Shown: positions 50,684 through 60,417, counted from the stretch's first letter. The stretch is DNA of 64,000 nt from Paenibacillus taichungensis (GCF_003287275.1 NZ_QEVW01000010.1:62001-126000); one strand, 5' to 3'. Notes: generated from the letters alone by a model not told the origin. Translations and numbers: made by a program.

Positions 50684-52378
50684 TCATAGACCGAGCCTCT
50701 TCATGCGGTTATAGAGCGTTGCTCTTGAGATGCCGAGCTGCCGGGCGAGCGTTCTTTTGTTGCCTCCGGCGGCTTGCAGATATTGGAGCAGAAGTTTCGA
50801 CTCATAGGCGTCCAAATGTTCCTGATACGATAGGGTCGACATATCCGTCGACTCCTCTCTTTTTCCTTCGTGTATTGGAACAGGTGGGTCCGTGCTACCT
50901 GGGAAAGGAGACGATCCCGATTCAAGACGAGGCTGAGTATGAAGCTGCACCGTCTCGTGCCAAATGGATGCTGCCTGATCCACGGATGAAATGAAGGTGT
51001 CAGGGAGATATTCAGGCTTAACCTCGCCATCCGTGGTGAGAATGGTGATTCGTTCAATCACATTTCTTAATTCCCGTACATTACCCGGCCAGTCATACTG
51101 GAATAACAGCTTGAACACCTCAGGAGGAACCAGTTCAATATGACGATTATAGAGCAAGGAAAACTCTTGCAGGAAGGTCTGTGTCAACTCGTAAATATCT
51201 TCCTTGCGCATACGCAGGGGAGGAATGACGAGATTAATGACATTCAGTCGATAGTAAAGATCTTCTCGGAACTGATTGCGGGCAATCATGCCCAGCAGAT
51301 TCTGATTGGTTGCAGCGATAATCCGGCAGCTTGCCTGTTTCATGCGTGTTCCACCAACAGGGAAGTAACTTTTCTCCTGCAATACACGTAATAGCTTCAC
51401 CTGAAGCTCCAACGGCATTTCTCCTATCTCATCCAAAAAGAGCGTGCCGCCTTCAGCGAGTTCAATTTTCCCTTTTTTTCCTTTGGGATCAGCCCCTGAA
51501 AATGCACCCTTTTCGTACCCGAATAATTCACTCTCAAATAATGAACCAGGAATAGCTCCGCAGTTAATGGCGATAAATGGCGCTGTTTGCGGTTCTCGCA
51601 GGTCATGAATGGCTTTGGCGAATAGCTCCTTGCCCGTTCCGCTTTCTCCAAGAATGAGTACAGTAGCTGAGGTGGTACTAATCTTGCGAATAGTCTCCAG
51701 ACACTGGTTAATTACAGGACTGCTGCCCTTGATTCGGGCAAATGGATCGGAATCCGGGCGCAGACGGGCAACGGCTTTCTCCAGATGCTGGACTTTGGAT
51801 GTCATATGTAATAACTCTTGATGTAGACGGATTTCGGTTGTTATATCCACTTCGGCGGCAACCGCGCCTACAATACGTCCATCGAGATGTACCGGACGTG
51901 CATTAATGAGTGCGAACAAATCGGGTCTTGGCTGGTGCTGCTTTCGATATACAGTTTCTCCTGTATACAACGTTTTGAGTGATTGAAGGCGATCCGGGGG
52001 GAAGAAATCCGCTGCCGGTTTTCCAATGATATCTTTTTTGTGAATGGAAAAAACATGCTCCGCACCCGATGTCCAGTAGGTCACCTTTGCTTCTTCATTA
52101 ATCAATGTCAGAGCTGAGCCTGCCGTCTCCAGTGTGGTCTCAAAATAAGCTTCCATAAGCCGATGAGCATGCATCATTTCTTGTAAAACATCGGATACAG
52201 CGATATAGCCCAATAGAGGTCCATCATCCTGAATTAACAGATAAGGACTTGTGTTGAATAGCGGTAATGCTTCTGCCAACGTTGTAGAGGAAGAGATGAC
52301 AGTCATGGAGAGGCCTGCATCCAGGGTTCTCATATCTGTACGTAATAAGGTCATCAAGTCTGGAAGTAAATGTTTCAT
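50684..52378 (-). CDS. Sigma-54-dependent enhancer-binding protein (RocR-like)
   Basis: 564 residues. A CBS-like N-terminus (about 25-70) and a PAS domain (about 80-180) precede the AAA+ domain with Walker A GESGTGKE, the sigma-54 contact loop GAFSGA (a mild variant of GAFTGA), LDEIGEMPLELQVKLLRVLQE and WPGNVRELRNVIERI. A Fis-type helix-turn-helix ends the protein (GGNKRTLARQLGISRATLYNRMKRL). It neighbours proline dehydrogenase and P5C dehydrogenase, whose promoters are of the -24/-12 type, so it is the probable activator. A stem CATGAAGAGGCT/AGCCTCTTCATG spans its stop codon. Confidence 0.9.
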   Translation of the reverse strand: MKHLLPDLMTLLRTDMRTLDAGLSMTVISSSTTLAEALPLFNTSPYLLIQDDGPLLGYIAVSDVLQEMMHAHRLMEAYFETTLETAGSALTLINEEAKVTYWTSGAEHVFSIHKKDIIGKPAADFFPPDRLQSLKTLYTGETVYRKQHQPRPDLFALINARPVHLDGRIVGAVAAEVDITTEIRLHQELLHMTSKVQHLEKAVARLRPDSDPFARIKGSSPVINQCLETIRKISTTSATVLILGESGTGKELFAKAIHDLREPQTAPFIAINCGAIPGSLFESELFGYEKGAFSGADPKGKKGKIELAEGGTLFLDEIGEMPLELQVKLLRVLQEKSYFPVGGTRMKQASCRIIAATNQNLLGMIARNQFREDLYYRLNVINLVIPPLRMRKEDIYELTQTFLQEFSLLYNRHIELVPPEVFKLLFQYDWPGNVRELRNVIERITILTTDGEVKPEYLPDTFISSVDQAASIWHETVQLHTQPRLESGSSPFPGSTDPPVPIHEGKREESTDMSTLSYQEHLDAYESKLLLQYLQAAGGNKRTLARQLGISRATLYNRMKRLGL

Positions 52379-52486
52379 CGGTATATCACCTCAGCTAGAG
52401 CATAACTTTCGGAAACTACACCTGTTCCAGGAAATGCTAACAAGTGGTCTGCATATGAAATGATTGGGAGAATGATGGTTACCCAT

Positions 52487-52515
52487 ATTATAGCCTTCCA
52501 AATGCAGTGTGTATA
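52487..52515 (-). promoter_or_regulatory. Candidate SigA promoter of the enhancer-binding protein gene
   Basis: On the reverse strand TATAAT (52487-52492) lies 17 bases from TATACA (52510-52515), about 110 bases upstream of the gene. The rest of 52379-52948 is A/T-rich with no gene apart from the terminator at 52863. Confidence 0.45.
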
Positions 52516-52862
52516 TATTTTTTGACATGAAGCATACATGTTGTCGATGTAGAAGAGAAGATTATGGATTTATTATTATTGTTATGCGCTTTCATTTTTG
52601 AAGTTTAGGAATAATTGTTAATTTACATGAAGTGATTCGCTTTTAGAGTGAGTTTTGAGTGATTATAACTGACATTGAAGACGGTTTTTTTCTGGCAGGT
52701 TTCAAACAATATGACTCGGAATGAGCGAAGTTTACGCAAGAACACAAAAGGGTTGTGTCCAGAAAAGTAGACATTTTAAATTGGGGATGCTCATTTTTTA
52801 GACATTAAGAGATGGGTCGAAGAGAAGAAAAGTGGGATGCTCTGGGATGTTATACACGACAG

Positions 52863-52910
52863 AAAAAAACCATGTGCTGAAAGAAAGTGGCAGCATGGTT
52901 TTTGTGTTCT
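52863..52910. terminator. Intrinsic terminator of proline dehydrogenase
   Basis: AAAAACCATGTGCTG pairs with CAGCATGGTTTTT across AAAGAAAGTGG. The A and T flanks suit either direction; it lies just beyond the proline dehydrogenase stop. Confidence 0.85.
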
Positions 52911-52948
52911 CATTATTGTGTTTTGGATCAATGGATTCAGCAATGGGA

Positions 52949-53872
52949 TTATCTGAACATGTTTTTGACCACCATCCAGAGATTTGCTGGTTTCTCGGCC
53001 AGACGGCGGGTGTAGTACGGGTACCACATGGTTCCATAGGGTACGTAACAACGAATGCGATATCCTTCTCTGGCCAGGCGTTCCTGTTCGCCCATACGCA
53101 AGCCGTACAACATTTGAAATTCAAATGCATCCGGGGAGATTCCACGATCTTTCGCATATTGCTTGGTCCAGGCAATAATATGGTCATCATGTGAGGCAAC
53201 CGCAGTATATACACCCTGATCGAGATGATTGCGAATCATCGTTTTGAATTGATCAATCACTTCTGAAGTGTTCTGATAAGCTACGGATGCAGGTTCCTTG
53301 TAAGCACCTTTGACCAGACGCAGCCGGATTCCTTCCCGAATCATATCACGTGTATCTTCCACGGTACGATGCAAGTAAGCCTGCAATACCGTACCTGTAT
53401 TATCCAGTCCTTCCGAGTGTAGACGGCGCACAATATCCAAAGTCGCTTGGGTAAACGGGCTGTCCTCCATATCGATCCTTACAAACAGATGATGCAGCTT
53501 CGCTTGGGTGGCAACGGCACGTATATTTCGATAACCTTCCTCAGGGTCCAGCGCGAGTCCCATTTGGGTTGGTTTTAGCGAGACATTGGAGTCCGCACCC
53601 TGACGGGCAATGCCTTCCACCAGACGTATATACTCATCACGATACAGCCCAGCTTCTCTTAAATGGGTAATGCCCTCGCCCAGATGATCCAGTGTAGCCA
53701 TAATGCCTTTGTTGTTGAGTACCCGAATCTCTTCGAGAGCTTCTTCCAGTGTGTTGCCTGCGATAAACTTGCCAGCCAGCTTTTTGCCGTATTTGATGGA
53801 GAGATTCTCCACAGCTTTATTGCCTGCGACGGTCAGCAGCGTTTTACGGTACATTTCCGTTCCGATACTCAT
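52949..53872 (-). CDS. putB: Proline dehydrogenase
   Basis: A 307-residue FAD-dependent enzyme that oxidises proline to pyrroline-5-carboxylate at the membrane. Monofunctional Gram-positive PutB features include SLKPTQMGL, VRIDMEDSPFT, LRLVKGAYKEP, ASHDDHII, FEFQMLYG and the C-terminal RCYVPYG...YTRRLAEKPAN. It is divergent from P5C dehydrogenase with about 200 bases between them that carry two facing -24/-12 promoters. The RBS is GGAGG. It is the first step of the catabolic route completed by the neighbour. Confidence 0.95.
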   Translation of the reverse strand: MSIGTEMYRKTLLTVAGNKAVENLSIKYGKKLAGKFIAGNTLEEALEEIRVLNNKGIMATLDHLGEGITHLREAGLYRDEYIRLVEGIARQGADSNVSLKPTQMGLALDPEEGYRNIRAVATQAKLHHLFVRIDMEDSPFTQATLDIVRRLHSEGLDNTGTVLQAYLHRTVEDTRDMIREGIRLRLVKGAYKEPASVAYQNTSEVIDQFKTMIRNHLDQGVYTAVASHDDHIIAWTKQYAKDRGISPDAFEFQMLYGLRMGEQERLAREGYRIRCYVPYGTMWYPYYTRRLAEKPANLWMVVKNMFR

Positions 53873-53917
53873 CGGGGTTCCTCCTTATGGATCATGTTTC
53901 TTTATAACAAAGTTATC

Positions 53918-53935
53918 AAGCAATAATCATGCCAA
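53918..53935 (-). promoter_or_regulatory. Sigma-54 (-24/-12) promoter for proline dehydrogenase
   Basis: Reading the reverse strand, TTGGCATGATTATTGCTT has GG and GC separated by exactly ten bases, matching the sigma-54 consensus TGGCAC-N5-TTGC closely. Confidence 0.8.
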
Positions 53936-53973
53936 GGTTATTCTGCATAAAAAATATTCCTCTTCAACCGGAG

Positions 53974-53990
53974 TTGGCATGGATCTTGCT
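53974..53990 (+). promoter_or_regulatory. Sigma-54 (-24/-12) promoter for P5C dehydrogenase
   Basis: TTGGCATGGATCTTGCT has GG-N10-GC spacing and a near-perfect sigma-54 consensus. Transcription would start near 54000, about 70 bases before the gene. Confidence 0.85.
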
Positions 53991-54073
53991 ACATATATTT
54001 GGTGATGAGTAAAATGCATGGCAGCTCAGGCAAACAGTCAGCGAACCCCCACATCTGAAGGAGGAAATCATTC

Positions 54074-55621
54074 ATGAATATCCCTTTTGTTAACGAACCA
54101 TTCACATCCTTTGCAGTCCCGGCCAACCGGGAAGCTTTTGAGAACGCACTTCGTAAGGTGGAGGCTGAACTTGGGCAAGAATACTCCATTATTATTGGTG
54201 GACAAAAAATAACAAGCGCCCGCACGTTATCCTCCGTGAATCCTGCGTACAAAAATCAGATTGTCGGAAAGATCTATCAGGCTGATCAAGAGCTTGCCGA
54301 GCAGGCCATCCAAACGGCTGCGGAAACATTCCGCACCTGGAAACATACGGACCCGAATGAACGTGCCCGTTATTTGTACAAAGCAGCGGCGCTCATGCGG
54401 CGTCGTAAGCATGAATTCTCCGCTTGGATGGTGTACGAAGCAGGCAAAACATGGCCAGAAGCGGATGCGGATACAGCGGAAGCTATTGATTTTATGGAGT
54501 TTTACGCCCGTGAGATGCAGCGTATGAGTGAACCGCAGCCGCTCACAAGAATTGCAGGCGAAGATAATGAATTGAGTTATATTCCGCTTGGTGTGGGGAT
54601 TGTAATTCCGCCATGGAACTTCCCGCTCGCGATTATGGCGGGCATGACTTCTGCTGCTTTGGTATCGGGCAACACGGTTGTATTGAAGCCAGCCAGTACA
54701 ACACCGGTAATTGCCGCCAAATTCATGGAGCTACTTGCCGAAGTGGGTGTGCCGGACGGCGTAGTGAACTATTTGCCAGGACCTGGAAGCGAAGTTGGCG
54801 ATTATCTGGTGGACCATGCACTCACCCGCTTCATCAGCTTCACAGGCTCCCGGGATGTCGGTCTGCGGATCAATGAACGTGCAGCACGCACCGCGCCGGG
54901 ACAAAAATGGATTAAACGGGTGATTGCTGAAATGGGCGGCAAGGACTCAATTGTTGTAGATAGCGACAGTGATCTGGAATTGGCCGCAGAATCCATCACA
55001 GCTTCCGCGTTTGGCTTCTCGGGACAGAAGTGCTCTGCGTGTTCCCGTGCCATTATTCATAAAGATGTATATGACGAGGTATTACAAAAAGTGATTGAAC
55101 GAACCAAGCAGCTGAGCATGGGTAGTCCGCTTGAAGTCGGAAATCAGGTAGGTCCGGTTATCGATGACAAGGCGTATGCCAAGATCACAGAATATATTGA
55201 AATAGGCAAGGGTGAAGGACGCCTTGTACTCGGGGGTAGTACTGGGAACGAGGCAGGTTATTTCATTGAACCGACCATTATTGCTGATGTGGACCCGCAA
55301 GCACGGATTTCACAGGAGGAGATTTTCGGACCGGTGTTGGCCTTTATCAAGGCAGAATCTTTCGGGGATGCACTGGATATTGCCAATAATACCGATTATG
55401 GACTGACAGGTGCAGTGATCTCTCGCAATCGCGAACATCTGGAACAAGCCAGACGGGAATTTTTTGCGGGTAATCTATATTTCAACCGTAAATGCACAGG
55501 TGCACTGGTGGGGACACATCCATTTGGAGGGTTTAATATGTCAGGAACGGATTCCAAGGCAGGGGGAAGGGACTACTTGCTGCTGTTCACCCAAGCGAAG
55601 TTGGTATCGGAGAAATATTAA
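54074..55621 (+). CDS. rocA: L-glutamate gamma-semialdehyde (P5C) dehydrogenase
   Basis: A 515-residue NAD-dependent aldehyde dehydrogenase that converts glutamate semialdehyde to glutamate. It shows [20 protein letters not shown], the general base Glu in [12 protein letters not shown] and the nucleophile Cys320 in [10 protein letters not shown], plus the C-terminal [19 protein letters not shown]. Length and motifs match RocA/PruA of Bacillales. With proline dehydrogenase it completes proline degradation, and it also serves arginine catabolism. The RBS is GAAGGAGG. Confidence 0.95.
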   Translation: MNIPFVNEPFTSFAVPANREAFENALRKVEAELGQEYSIIIGGQKITSARTLSSVNPAYKNQIVGKIYQADQELAEQAIQTAAETFRTWKHTDPNERARYLYKAAALMRRRKHEFSAWMVYEAGKTWPEADADTAEAIDFMEFYAREMQRMSEPQPLTRIAGEDNELSYIPLGVGIVIPPWNFPLAIMAGMTSAALVSGNTVVLKPASTTPVIAAKFMELLAEVGVPDGVVNYLPGPGSEVGDYLVDHALTRFISFTGSRDVGLRINERAARTAPGQKWIKRVIAEMGGKDSIVVDSDSDLELAAESITASAFGFSGQKCSACSRAIIHKDVYDEVLQKVIERTKQLSMGSPLEVGNQVGPVIDDKAYAKITEYIEIGKGEGRLVLGGSTGNEAGYFIEPTIIADVDPQARISQEEIFGPVLAFIKAESFGDALDIANNTDYGLTGAVISRNREHLEQARREFFAGNLYFNRKCTGALVGTHPFGGFNMSGTDSKAGGRDYLLLFTQAKLVSEKY

Positions 55622-55743
55622 GTTGAGAAATTGGGTTTGGGCCCGCTGACAATCACTTGGTTTTTATGCTATCATTTCCTGAAAATAGTCTTTGTTCGTC
55701 AGTATACTGTAGTAGCTTGAGCAGCGCTTAAGGGGGGAGACGG

Positions 55744-57048
55744 ATGTTAGGATTTCAGTTGGTGCAGGAGGGGCGTATTCGATTATCCATTACGCCGGAG
55801 ATGAAGCAATCCATTCATCTGCTGACCTTATCGGGTCAGGAATTGGCTAGATATTTGCAGGAAGCTGCGGATGAAAATCCGGTGCTTGAGCTAGAAGAGC
55901 CCTCTACCCTGCGCACCCGTCTTCCCCGACGATTGAGTCAGGAGAGGTTCTCCTCTTATGATCCACTGTTACAGATGAAAGAGGCTGAACCTACACTTGA
56001 ACAACTGTTGATATCTCAGCTTCGGTTGCAGAATGTTCCACGAGCAATGGAGACAACAGCTATGTATTTAGCTGGTTGTGTCAACGATGATGGCTATCTG
56101 ACGATGGAATTGACGGATGTTGTATCGGCAAGAGGTGTATCGATGCCGGAAGCTGAAGCTGCTCTGCATATTCTACAATCGCTGGACCCCGCAGGTGTGG
56201 GCGCACGAAATTTGCGTGAATGCTTGTTGCTTCAGATTAGGCGTGATCCAGTAGCTAACCAGCATGCGGAGCACATGGTGGAGAAAGGGCTGGAAGAGTT
56301 GGTTCGTTTCCATCCAGGAAGAGCGGGAACAAGACTGGGGATTACGTCGCAGCAGGCTCAGGCAGCCTATGACTATATTGCTTGTCTTGACCCGAAACCT
56401 TGTCGATCCGTCGGGTGTACGGAACGTGCACATTATATTATTCCGGATGCCGTTGTGCAGATAAAGGGTGATGAGCTTTCTCTACGTTTAAATTCTGCGG
56501 GTGTGCCGCGGGTATCCCTGAATGAAGCTTGTTGCCGCTGGATAAGGAAGAATGATGCAGACGAGGTCTGGTTAGGTCGGGCAGCAGAGGCAAGAGCGAT
56601 CATTCGCAGCGTGGGCATGCGTCGCCGAACCCTGATGCGTGTCCTGGCGGCGATCATGAGTGAACAGGAACCTTTTTTGCGTGAAGGACCTGCCGGATTG
56701 AAGCCGCTCAATCTGGCGATCATTGCCGAGGCCATCGGTATGCATGAGTCGACGGTGAGCCGTGCAGTCAATGGCAAATACGTTCAGACACCGCATGGTG
56801 TGTTTGAGCTCAAGGCTTTTTTTGCAACAGGACTTGAAACAACGAACGGAGAAATGACCTCTGCACCGGCGGTGAAGCTCAGACTAAAAGAACTGATTCG
56901 TTCTGAACGGGCGGAACGCCCCTACTCCGATAGCCAACTGGCATCATTACTCGCGAATGAAGGCATCGTTATCTCCCGCAGAACGGTTGCGAAATACAGG
57001 GAAGAGCTTCAGATATTGCCTTCACTTGAACGTAAGCGATGGGCATGA
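55744..57048 (+). CDS. rpoN: RNA polymerase sigma-54 factor
   Basis: 434 residues. Region I is Gln/Leu-rich (MLGFQLVQEGRIRLSITPEMKQSIHLLTLSGQELARYL), with the core-binding domain in the middle. The C-terminal helix-turn-helix (MHESTVSRAVNGKYVQTPHG) is followed by the RpoN box region ISRRTVAKYREEL near the end. It would direct the two -24/-12 promoters upstream together with the enhancer-binding protein. The RBS is AAGGGGGGAG. Placement next to the proline genes is the local version of Bacillus sigL. Confidence 0.95.
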   Translation: MLGFQLVQEGRIRLSITPEMKQSIHLLTLSGQELARYLQEAADENPVLELEEPSTLRTRLPRRLSQERFSSYDPLLQMKEAEPTLEQLLISQLRLQNVPRAMETTAMYLAGCVNDDGYLTMELTDVVSARGVSMPEAEAALHILQSLDPAGVGARNLRECLLLQIRRDPVANQHAEHMVEKGLEELVRFHPGRAGTRLGITSQQAQAAYDYIACLDPKPCRSVGCTERAHYIIPDAVVQIKGDELSLRLNSAGVPRVSLNEACCRWIRKNDADEVWLGRAAEARAIIRSVGMRRRTLMRVLAAIMSEQEPFLREGPAGLKPLNLAIIAEAIGMHESTVSRAVNGKYVQTPHGVFELKAFFATGLETTNGEMTSAPAVKLRLKELIRSERAERPYSDSQLASLLANEGIVISRRTVAKYREELQILPSLERKRWA

Positions 57049-57083
57049 ATGGTGTTTACTCTTATTATATATCCTAAACAAGT

Positions 57084-57123
57084 AACCCCCGCGAGCCGTG
57101 GTAACGGTCTGCGGGGGTTGTTC
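57084..57123 (+). terminator. Intrinsic terminator of rpoN
   Basis: AACCCCCGC pairs with GCGGGGGTT, with inner partial pairing of GAGCCGTGG with TAACGGTCT, then TGTTC. The stem is strong but the T-tract short. Confidence 0.75.
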
Positions 57124-57135
57124 GTCTCGGTTTAA

Positions 57136-57194
57136 CAGAGATCAAAAGGCCGCTCTGTCATCGGAGTGTCAGTGTAAATATTCATTAGTTGAAC
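57136..57194. repeat. Partial copy (right end) of the MITE-like element
   Basis: CTCTGTCATCGGAGTG then TCAGTGTAAATATTCATTAG matches the right-hand part of the 35582 element, including the terminal TTAGTTGAAC. Confidence 0.65.
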
Positions 57195-57216
57195 TTAAAA
57201 GCTTTTAAACAGCTTA

Positions 57217-58647
57217 CTAGCGTTCCATATTATGCAGGAAGTGCTCACCTGCAATACCAGGAGTAGTCATTTGCTCCGGATGCAAAATTTCTTCCAGTTC
57301 TTCCGGCGTCAGCAGACCCCGTTCCAGAATAATCTCCTGCAAAGTGTTTCCAGTCTTCAATGCTTCCTTCACAATGGAGGCTGCCACATCATAACCCAGA
57401 TGTGGATTGAGCGCTGTAATTACACTAAAGCTCTGTTTCATGATCAATGCACAACGCTCACGGTTCGCTTCCATTTCTTCAACGGCATAACGAGTGAAGA
57501 CGTCGATGCCGTTATTCATGATTTTCAGTGATTGCAGCAAGTTGAACGCAATAACAGGGCCCATGACGTTCAATTCGAATTGACCGGCTTCACAGGCCAT
57601 GCAGATCGTATGGTCGTTCCCCATTACCTGGAAGGATACCTGATTGATCACTTCCGCCATAACCGGATTCACTTTGCCTGGCATAATGGACGAACCTGGC
57701 TGACGCGGTGGCAGACGAAGCTCATTGAATCCTGCACGTGGACCCGAAGCCATCATGCGAATATCGTTACAGATTTTGGACAGACTGACAGCACATACTT
57801 TCAGTGCAGCCGACAATTCCAGATAGGCATCCGTATTCTGTGTGGCATCCACAAGATCTTCAGCCGTTTGCAAATTCAATCCTGTCACATCGGACAGATG
57901 CTCCGTTACCTTAATGATGTATTCCGGTTTGGCGTTGAGACCTGTACCTACAGCGGTCGCACCCAAGTTAATGGTGAGCAGGCGACGATTTGCGAATTCA
58001 AGGCGCTCGATATCACGTCCGATCACGCGCGCATAGGCACCGAACTCTTGTCCAAGACGAATAGGCACGGCATCCTGAAGATGTGTCCGACCTACCTTGA
58101 CTACATCGTTAAATTCCTGTTCTTTTTTGCGGAACGCATCCTGCAGACGTTTCATCGTATCCAGCAGCGTTTCAGACAACCGATACGCAGCAATACGCAG
58201 TGCAGTTGGGATCACGTCATTGGTGGATTGGGACATGTTCACATGGTTATTCGGGTTACAGTGGAAATAGTCACCCTTGTTCTGCAATAGCAGTTCCAGT
58301 CCACGATTGGCCAGAATTTCATTCATATTCATATTCATGGAGGTGCCTGCACCGCCCTGAATGGAGTCAACAATAAAATGATCTAAATGATGGCCTTTCA
58401 TCATTTCTTCAGCAGCCATGACGATAACATCGCCAATTTTGCGTGGCAGCATCTTCAGCTCCATATTCGTGATTGCCGCAGCTTTTTTCACCGCAGCCAG
58501 AGCTGTAACCAGCTCTCGGTGTACAGGAACGCCGGTAATCGGGAAGTTCTCTACAGCCCGAATCGTCTGTATTCCGTAATAAGCATAAGCAGGAATTTCT
58601 TTTTCTCCAATAAAATCTTTTTCCGTCCTTGTGGACAATGTAGACAT
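57217..58647 (-). CDS. aspA: Aspartate ammonia-lyase
   Basis: A 476-residue enzyme of the fumarase/aspartase superfamily that converts aspartate to fumarate and ammonia. The superfamily signature is GSSIMPGKVNPV, with supporting segments GGAGTSMNMNMNE, NPNNHVNMSQSTND and VGRTHLQDAVPIRLG. The aspartase-like length and these segments favour AspA over fumarase. I start at ATG 58647 (MSTLSTRTEKDFIGEKE), eight bases after GGAGG; the longer frame has no RBS. Confidence 0.93.
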   Translation of the reverse strand: MSTLSTRTEKDFIGEKEIPAYAYYGIQTIRAVENFPITGVPVHRELVTALAAVKKAAAITNMELKMLPRKIGDVIVMAAEEMMKGHHLDHFIVDSIQGGAGTSMNMNMNEILANRGLELLLQNKGDYFHCNPNNHVNMSQSTNDVIPTALRIAAYRLSETLLDTMKRLQDAFRKKEQEFNDVVKVGRTHLQDAVPIRLGQEFGAYARVIGRDIERLEFANRRLLTINLGATAVGTGLNAKPEYIIKVTEHLSDVTGLNLQTAEDLVDATQNTDAYLELSAALKVCAVSLSKICNDIRMMASGPRAGFNELRLPPRQPGSSIMPGKVNPVMAEVINQVSFQVMGNDHTICMACEAGQFELNVMGPVIAFNLLQSLKIMNNGIDVFTRYAVEEMEANRERCALIMKQSFSVITALNPHLGYDVAASIVKEALKTGNTLQEIILERGLLTPEELEEILHPEQMTTPGIAGEHFLHNMER

Positions 58648-58861
58648 TTCGTTCGCCTCCAGTGGCATCCAAAAATAGGTCTGCTCCGGCAATGCCGAAG
58701 CGCACTCAGTATATCATTTAAGCAAAATGGATGCCAAGCTAAATCATTTCACCCAACTTGCCGATAAATAATTTAAATTAAGGATATCACCTTGGCAGAC
58801 TGCAAAGGTTCAGTCAGTCAAAACTCGTCTTATCAATTATGCTCCACTTAGAGGAGAAGTC

Positions 58862-58945
58862 ATGCATGATGAATTAGATGGGGGAGAATTTGTCGTTTTC
58901 AGTGATCTAAATCACATGTTATTTGGTTATCTACTGGTAAAATAG
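58862..58945 (+). CDS. Possible 27-residue small ORF before the chemoreceptor
   Basis: ATG at 58862 has GAGGAG five bases upstream and opens 27 codons ending in TAG at 58943. The peptide is acidic then hydrophobic (MHDELDGGEFVVF...LLVK). It overlaps a Fnr/Crp-like palindrome, so it may be chance. No other gene is seen in 58648-58970. Confidence 0.3.
   Translation: MHDELDGGEFVVFSDLNHMLFGYLLVK
58901..58916 (+). promoter_or_regulatory. Fnr/Crp-like palindrome upstream of the chemoreceptor
   Basis: AGTGATCTAAATCACA matches TGTGA-N6-TCACA at nine of ten positions. With the downstream TAAAAT (58938-58943) as -10, its centre would be about 41.5 bases before the start of transcription, the classic activator position. 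Confidence 0.45.
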
Positions 58946-58970
58946 GAAAAAAGGACTATGAGGTGTGAAT

Positions 58971-60248
58971 ATGAAATGGACTTTAGGCGCAAAAACCGTC
59001 GCAGGTTTGGTACTGATTTCACTGATTACGTACGGAACTAGCGGCTTTTTTATATTTTTCCTTCAGGACTGGCTCTCGTTCTCCATGCCAAGCTGGTTAT
59101 ATATATCTATCGTACTCATCATGGGTGTATGCTGGAATGCGATTCTGGGCTGGTTTGCCTCTCGTTGGTTGACTCGTCCAATTGTACATTTGTCCCGTGC
59201 GGCACAACAAGTCTCATCGGGGGATTTGACAGCTGAGATCCCAGAGCGGCGTACACAGGATGAAATTACTGTATTATATGATGCTTTTCGCGTAATGGTT
59301 TTTAATTTGAGAAGTATTGTAAACGATATTACAGATAGTACACGTACTACCTCACAGAATGCACAGTCACTTAGCGAAGCAATCGCCCAGGCAGCGGAGC
59401 AGATCGAAATGATGTCTGATGCGGTTGATCATATTGCTGTGGGTGTGGAAGAGCAGAAGACGACATCACATCAGTCATTGATTACAGCGGATGAGATGTT
59501 GAACGATTTTCAGCGTATGCACAGTCAGTCCATCGGGATGACAGAGATGTCCGGCCAAATGGAACGTTCGGTAGATCATACGAAACAGACCTTCTCTTCT
59601 TTGATGAAAGGAATGGACGAGCTGACGGAATCTCACAACCGTTCCCGAGACATCATGGTGCTGCTCGAGAAGGAAGCATCGGATATTGAAGCCATTACTC
59701 AGTCCGTCAAAAACATTGCAGAGGAAACAGGGCTGCTCGCTCTGAATGCTTCCATTGAGGCTGCGCGTGCGGGAGAAGAAGGTGCAGGATTTGCTGTCGT
59801 GGCTCAACAGATTCGTAAGCTGGCAGATGAGAGTAAACAATCGGTGCATCGGATTAATGAGCTGATCAGCCGCGTACAACAGCGGATTAAAGATACAGCT
59901 CAACTGATTCATGAACAGCATGGCCTGGTTGTGAATGAATCTGAGCGCACGATCTCTGTTGATCAGACGTTGCAGGAGCTTACAGGTACGGTAGAGGTAT
60001 TTATGAAGGGTGCTCATGAAATCGGCTCCAAAATTGGGGAACAGACCAGCCGCGTGGAACAAACGCACGGTCATGTGAAAAAGATTCAAGGGAAAGCTGG
60101 ATCATTCTCGGATGAGGCGAGACGGATCATGGATGCGGCACATGAAGAGACGGCAATCATGCAGGAGATTTCATCCTCGGCTGAAGAGTTAAGACAGTTA
60201 ACAGATCGATTAATGGACAAAACGAAAGCATTTCGGATGCAGCCTTGA
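58971..60248 (+). CDS. Methyl-accepting chemotaxis protein
   Basis: 425 residues from ATG 58971, seven bases after GAGG. Two adjacent membrane segments (about 9-29 and 40-62) leave almost no extracellular sensor. A HAMP domain follows ([28 protein letters not shown]), then the signalling hairpin with [38 protein letters not shown]. Without a periplasmic domain it probably senses internal or membrane state, such as redox or energy. It is monocistronic. Confidence 0.9.
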   Translation: MKWTLGAKTVAGLVLISLITYGTSGFFIFFLQDWLSFSMPSWLYISIVLIMGVCWNAILGWFASRWLTRPIVHLSRAAQQVSSGDLTAEIPERRTQDEITVLYDAFRVMVFNLRSIVNDITDSTRTTSQNAQSLSEAIAQAAEQIEMMSDAVDHIAVGVEEQKTTSHQSLITADEMLNDFQRMHSQSIGMTEMSGQMERSVDHTKQTFSSLMKGMDELTESHNRSRDIMVLLEKEASDIEAITQSVKNIAEETGLLALNASIEAARAGEEGAGFAVVAQQIRKLADESKQSVHRINELISRVQQRIKDTAQLIHEQHGLVVNESERTISVDQTLQELTGTVEVFMKGAHEIGSKIGEQTSRVEQTHGHVKKIQGKAGSFSDEARRIMDAAHEETAIMQEISSSAEELRQLTDRLMDKTKAFRMQP

Positions 60249-60417
60249 GCTGTTTCCGGGGTGTTTTTTTGCTTATTATGGTTAAAGCCGAACGTTCTTT
60301 CGTAGAAACTGAAATATGTAAAGATTTTTTTATGAAACATTAACAAATTCGCAACGCTTGGGCGATAAATGAAGATATAATGGTAGTATTCCACTACAGA
60401 TTAAGGAGCCCAGCATA

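Noticed and set aside
57532..58290. 252-codon forward frame opposite aspA
   Set aside because: It lies entirely within aspA, which has all aspartase signatures; His/Arg-rich composition is typical of an antisense shadow.
59475..60089. 204-codon reverse frame opposite the chemoreceptor
   Set aside because: A shadow of the repetitive helical signalling domain of the chemoreceptor.
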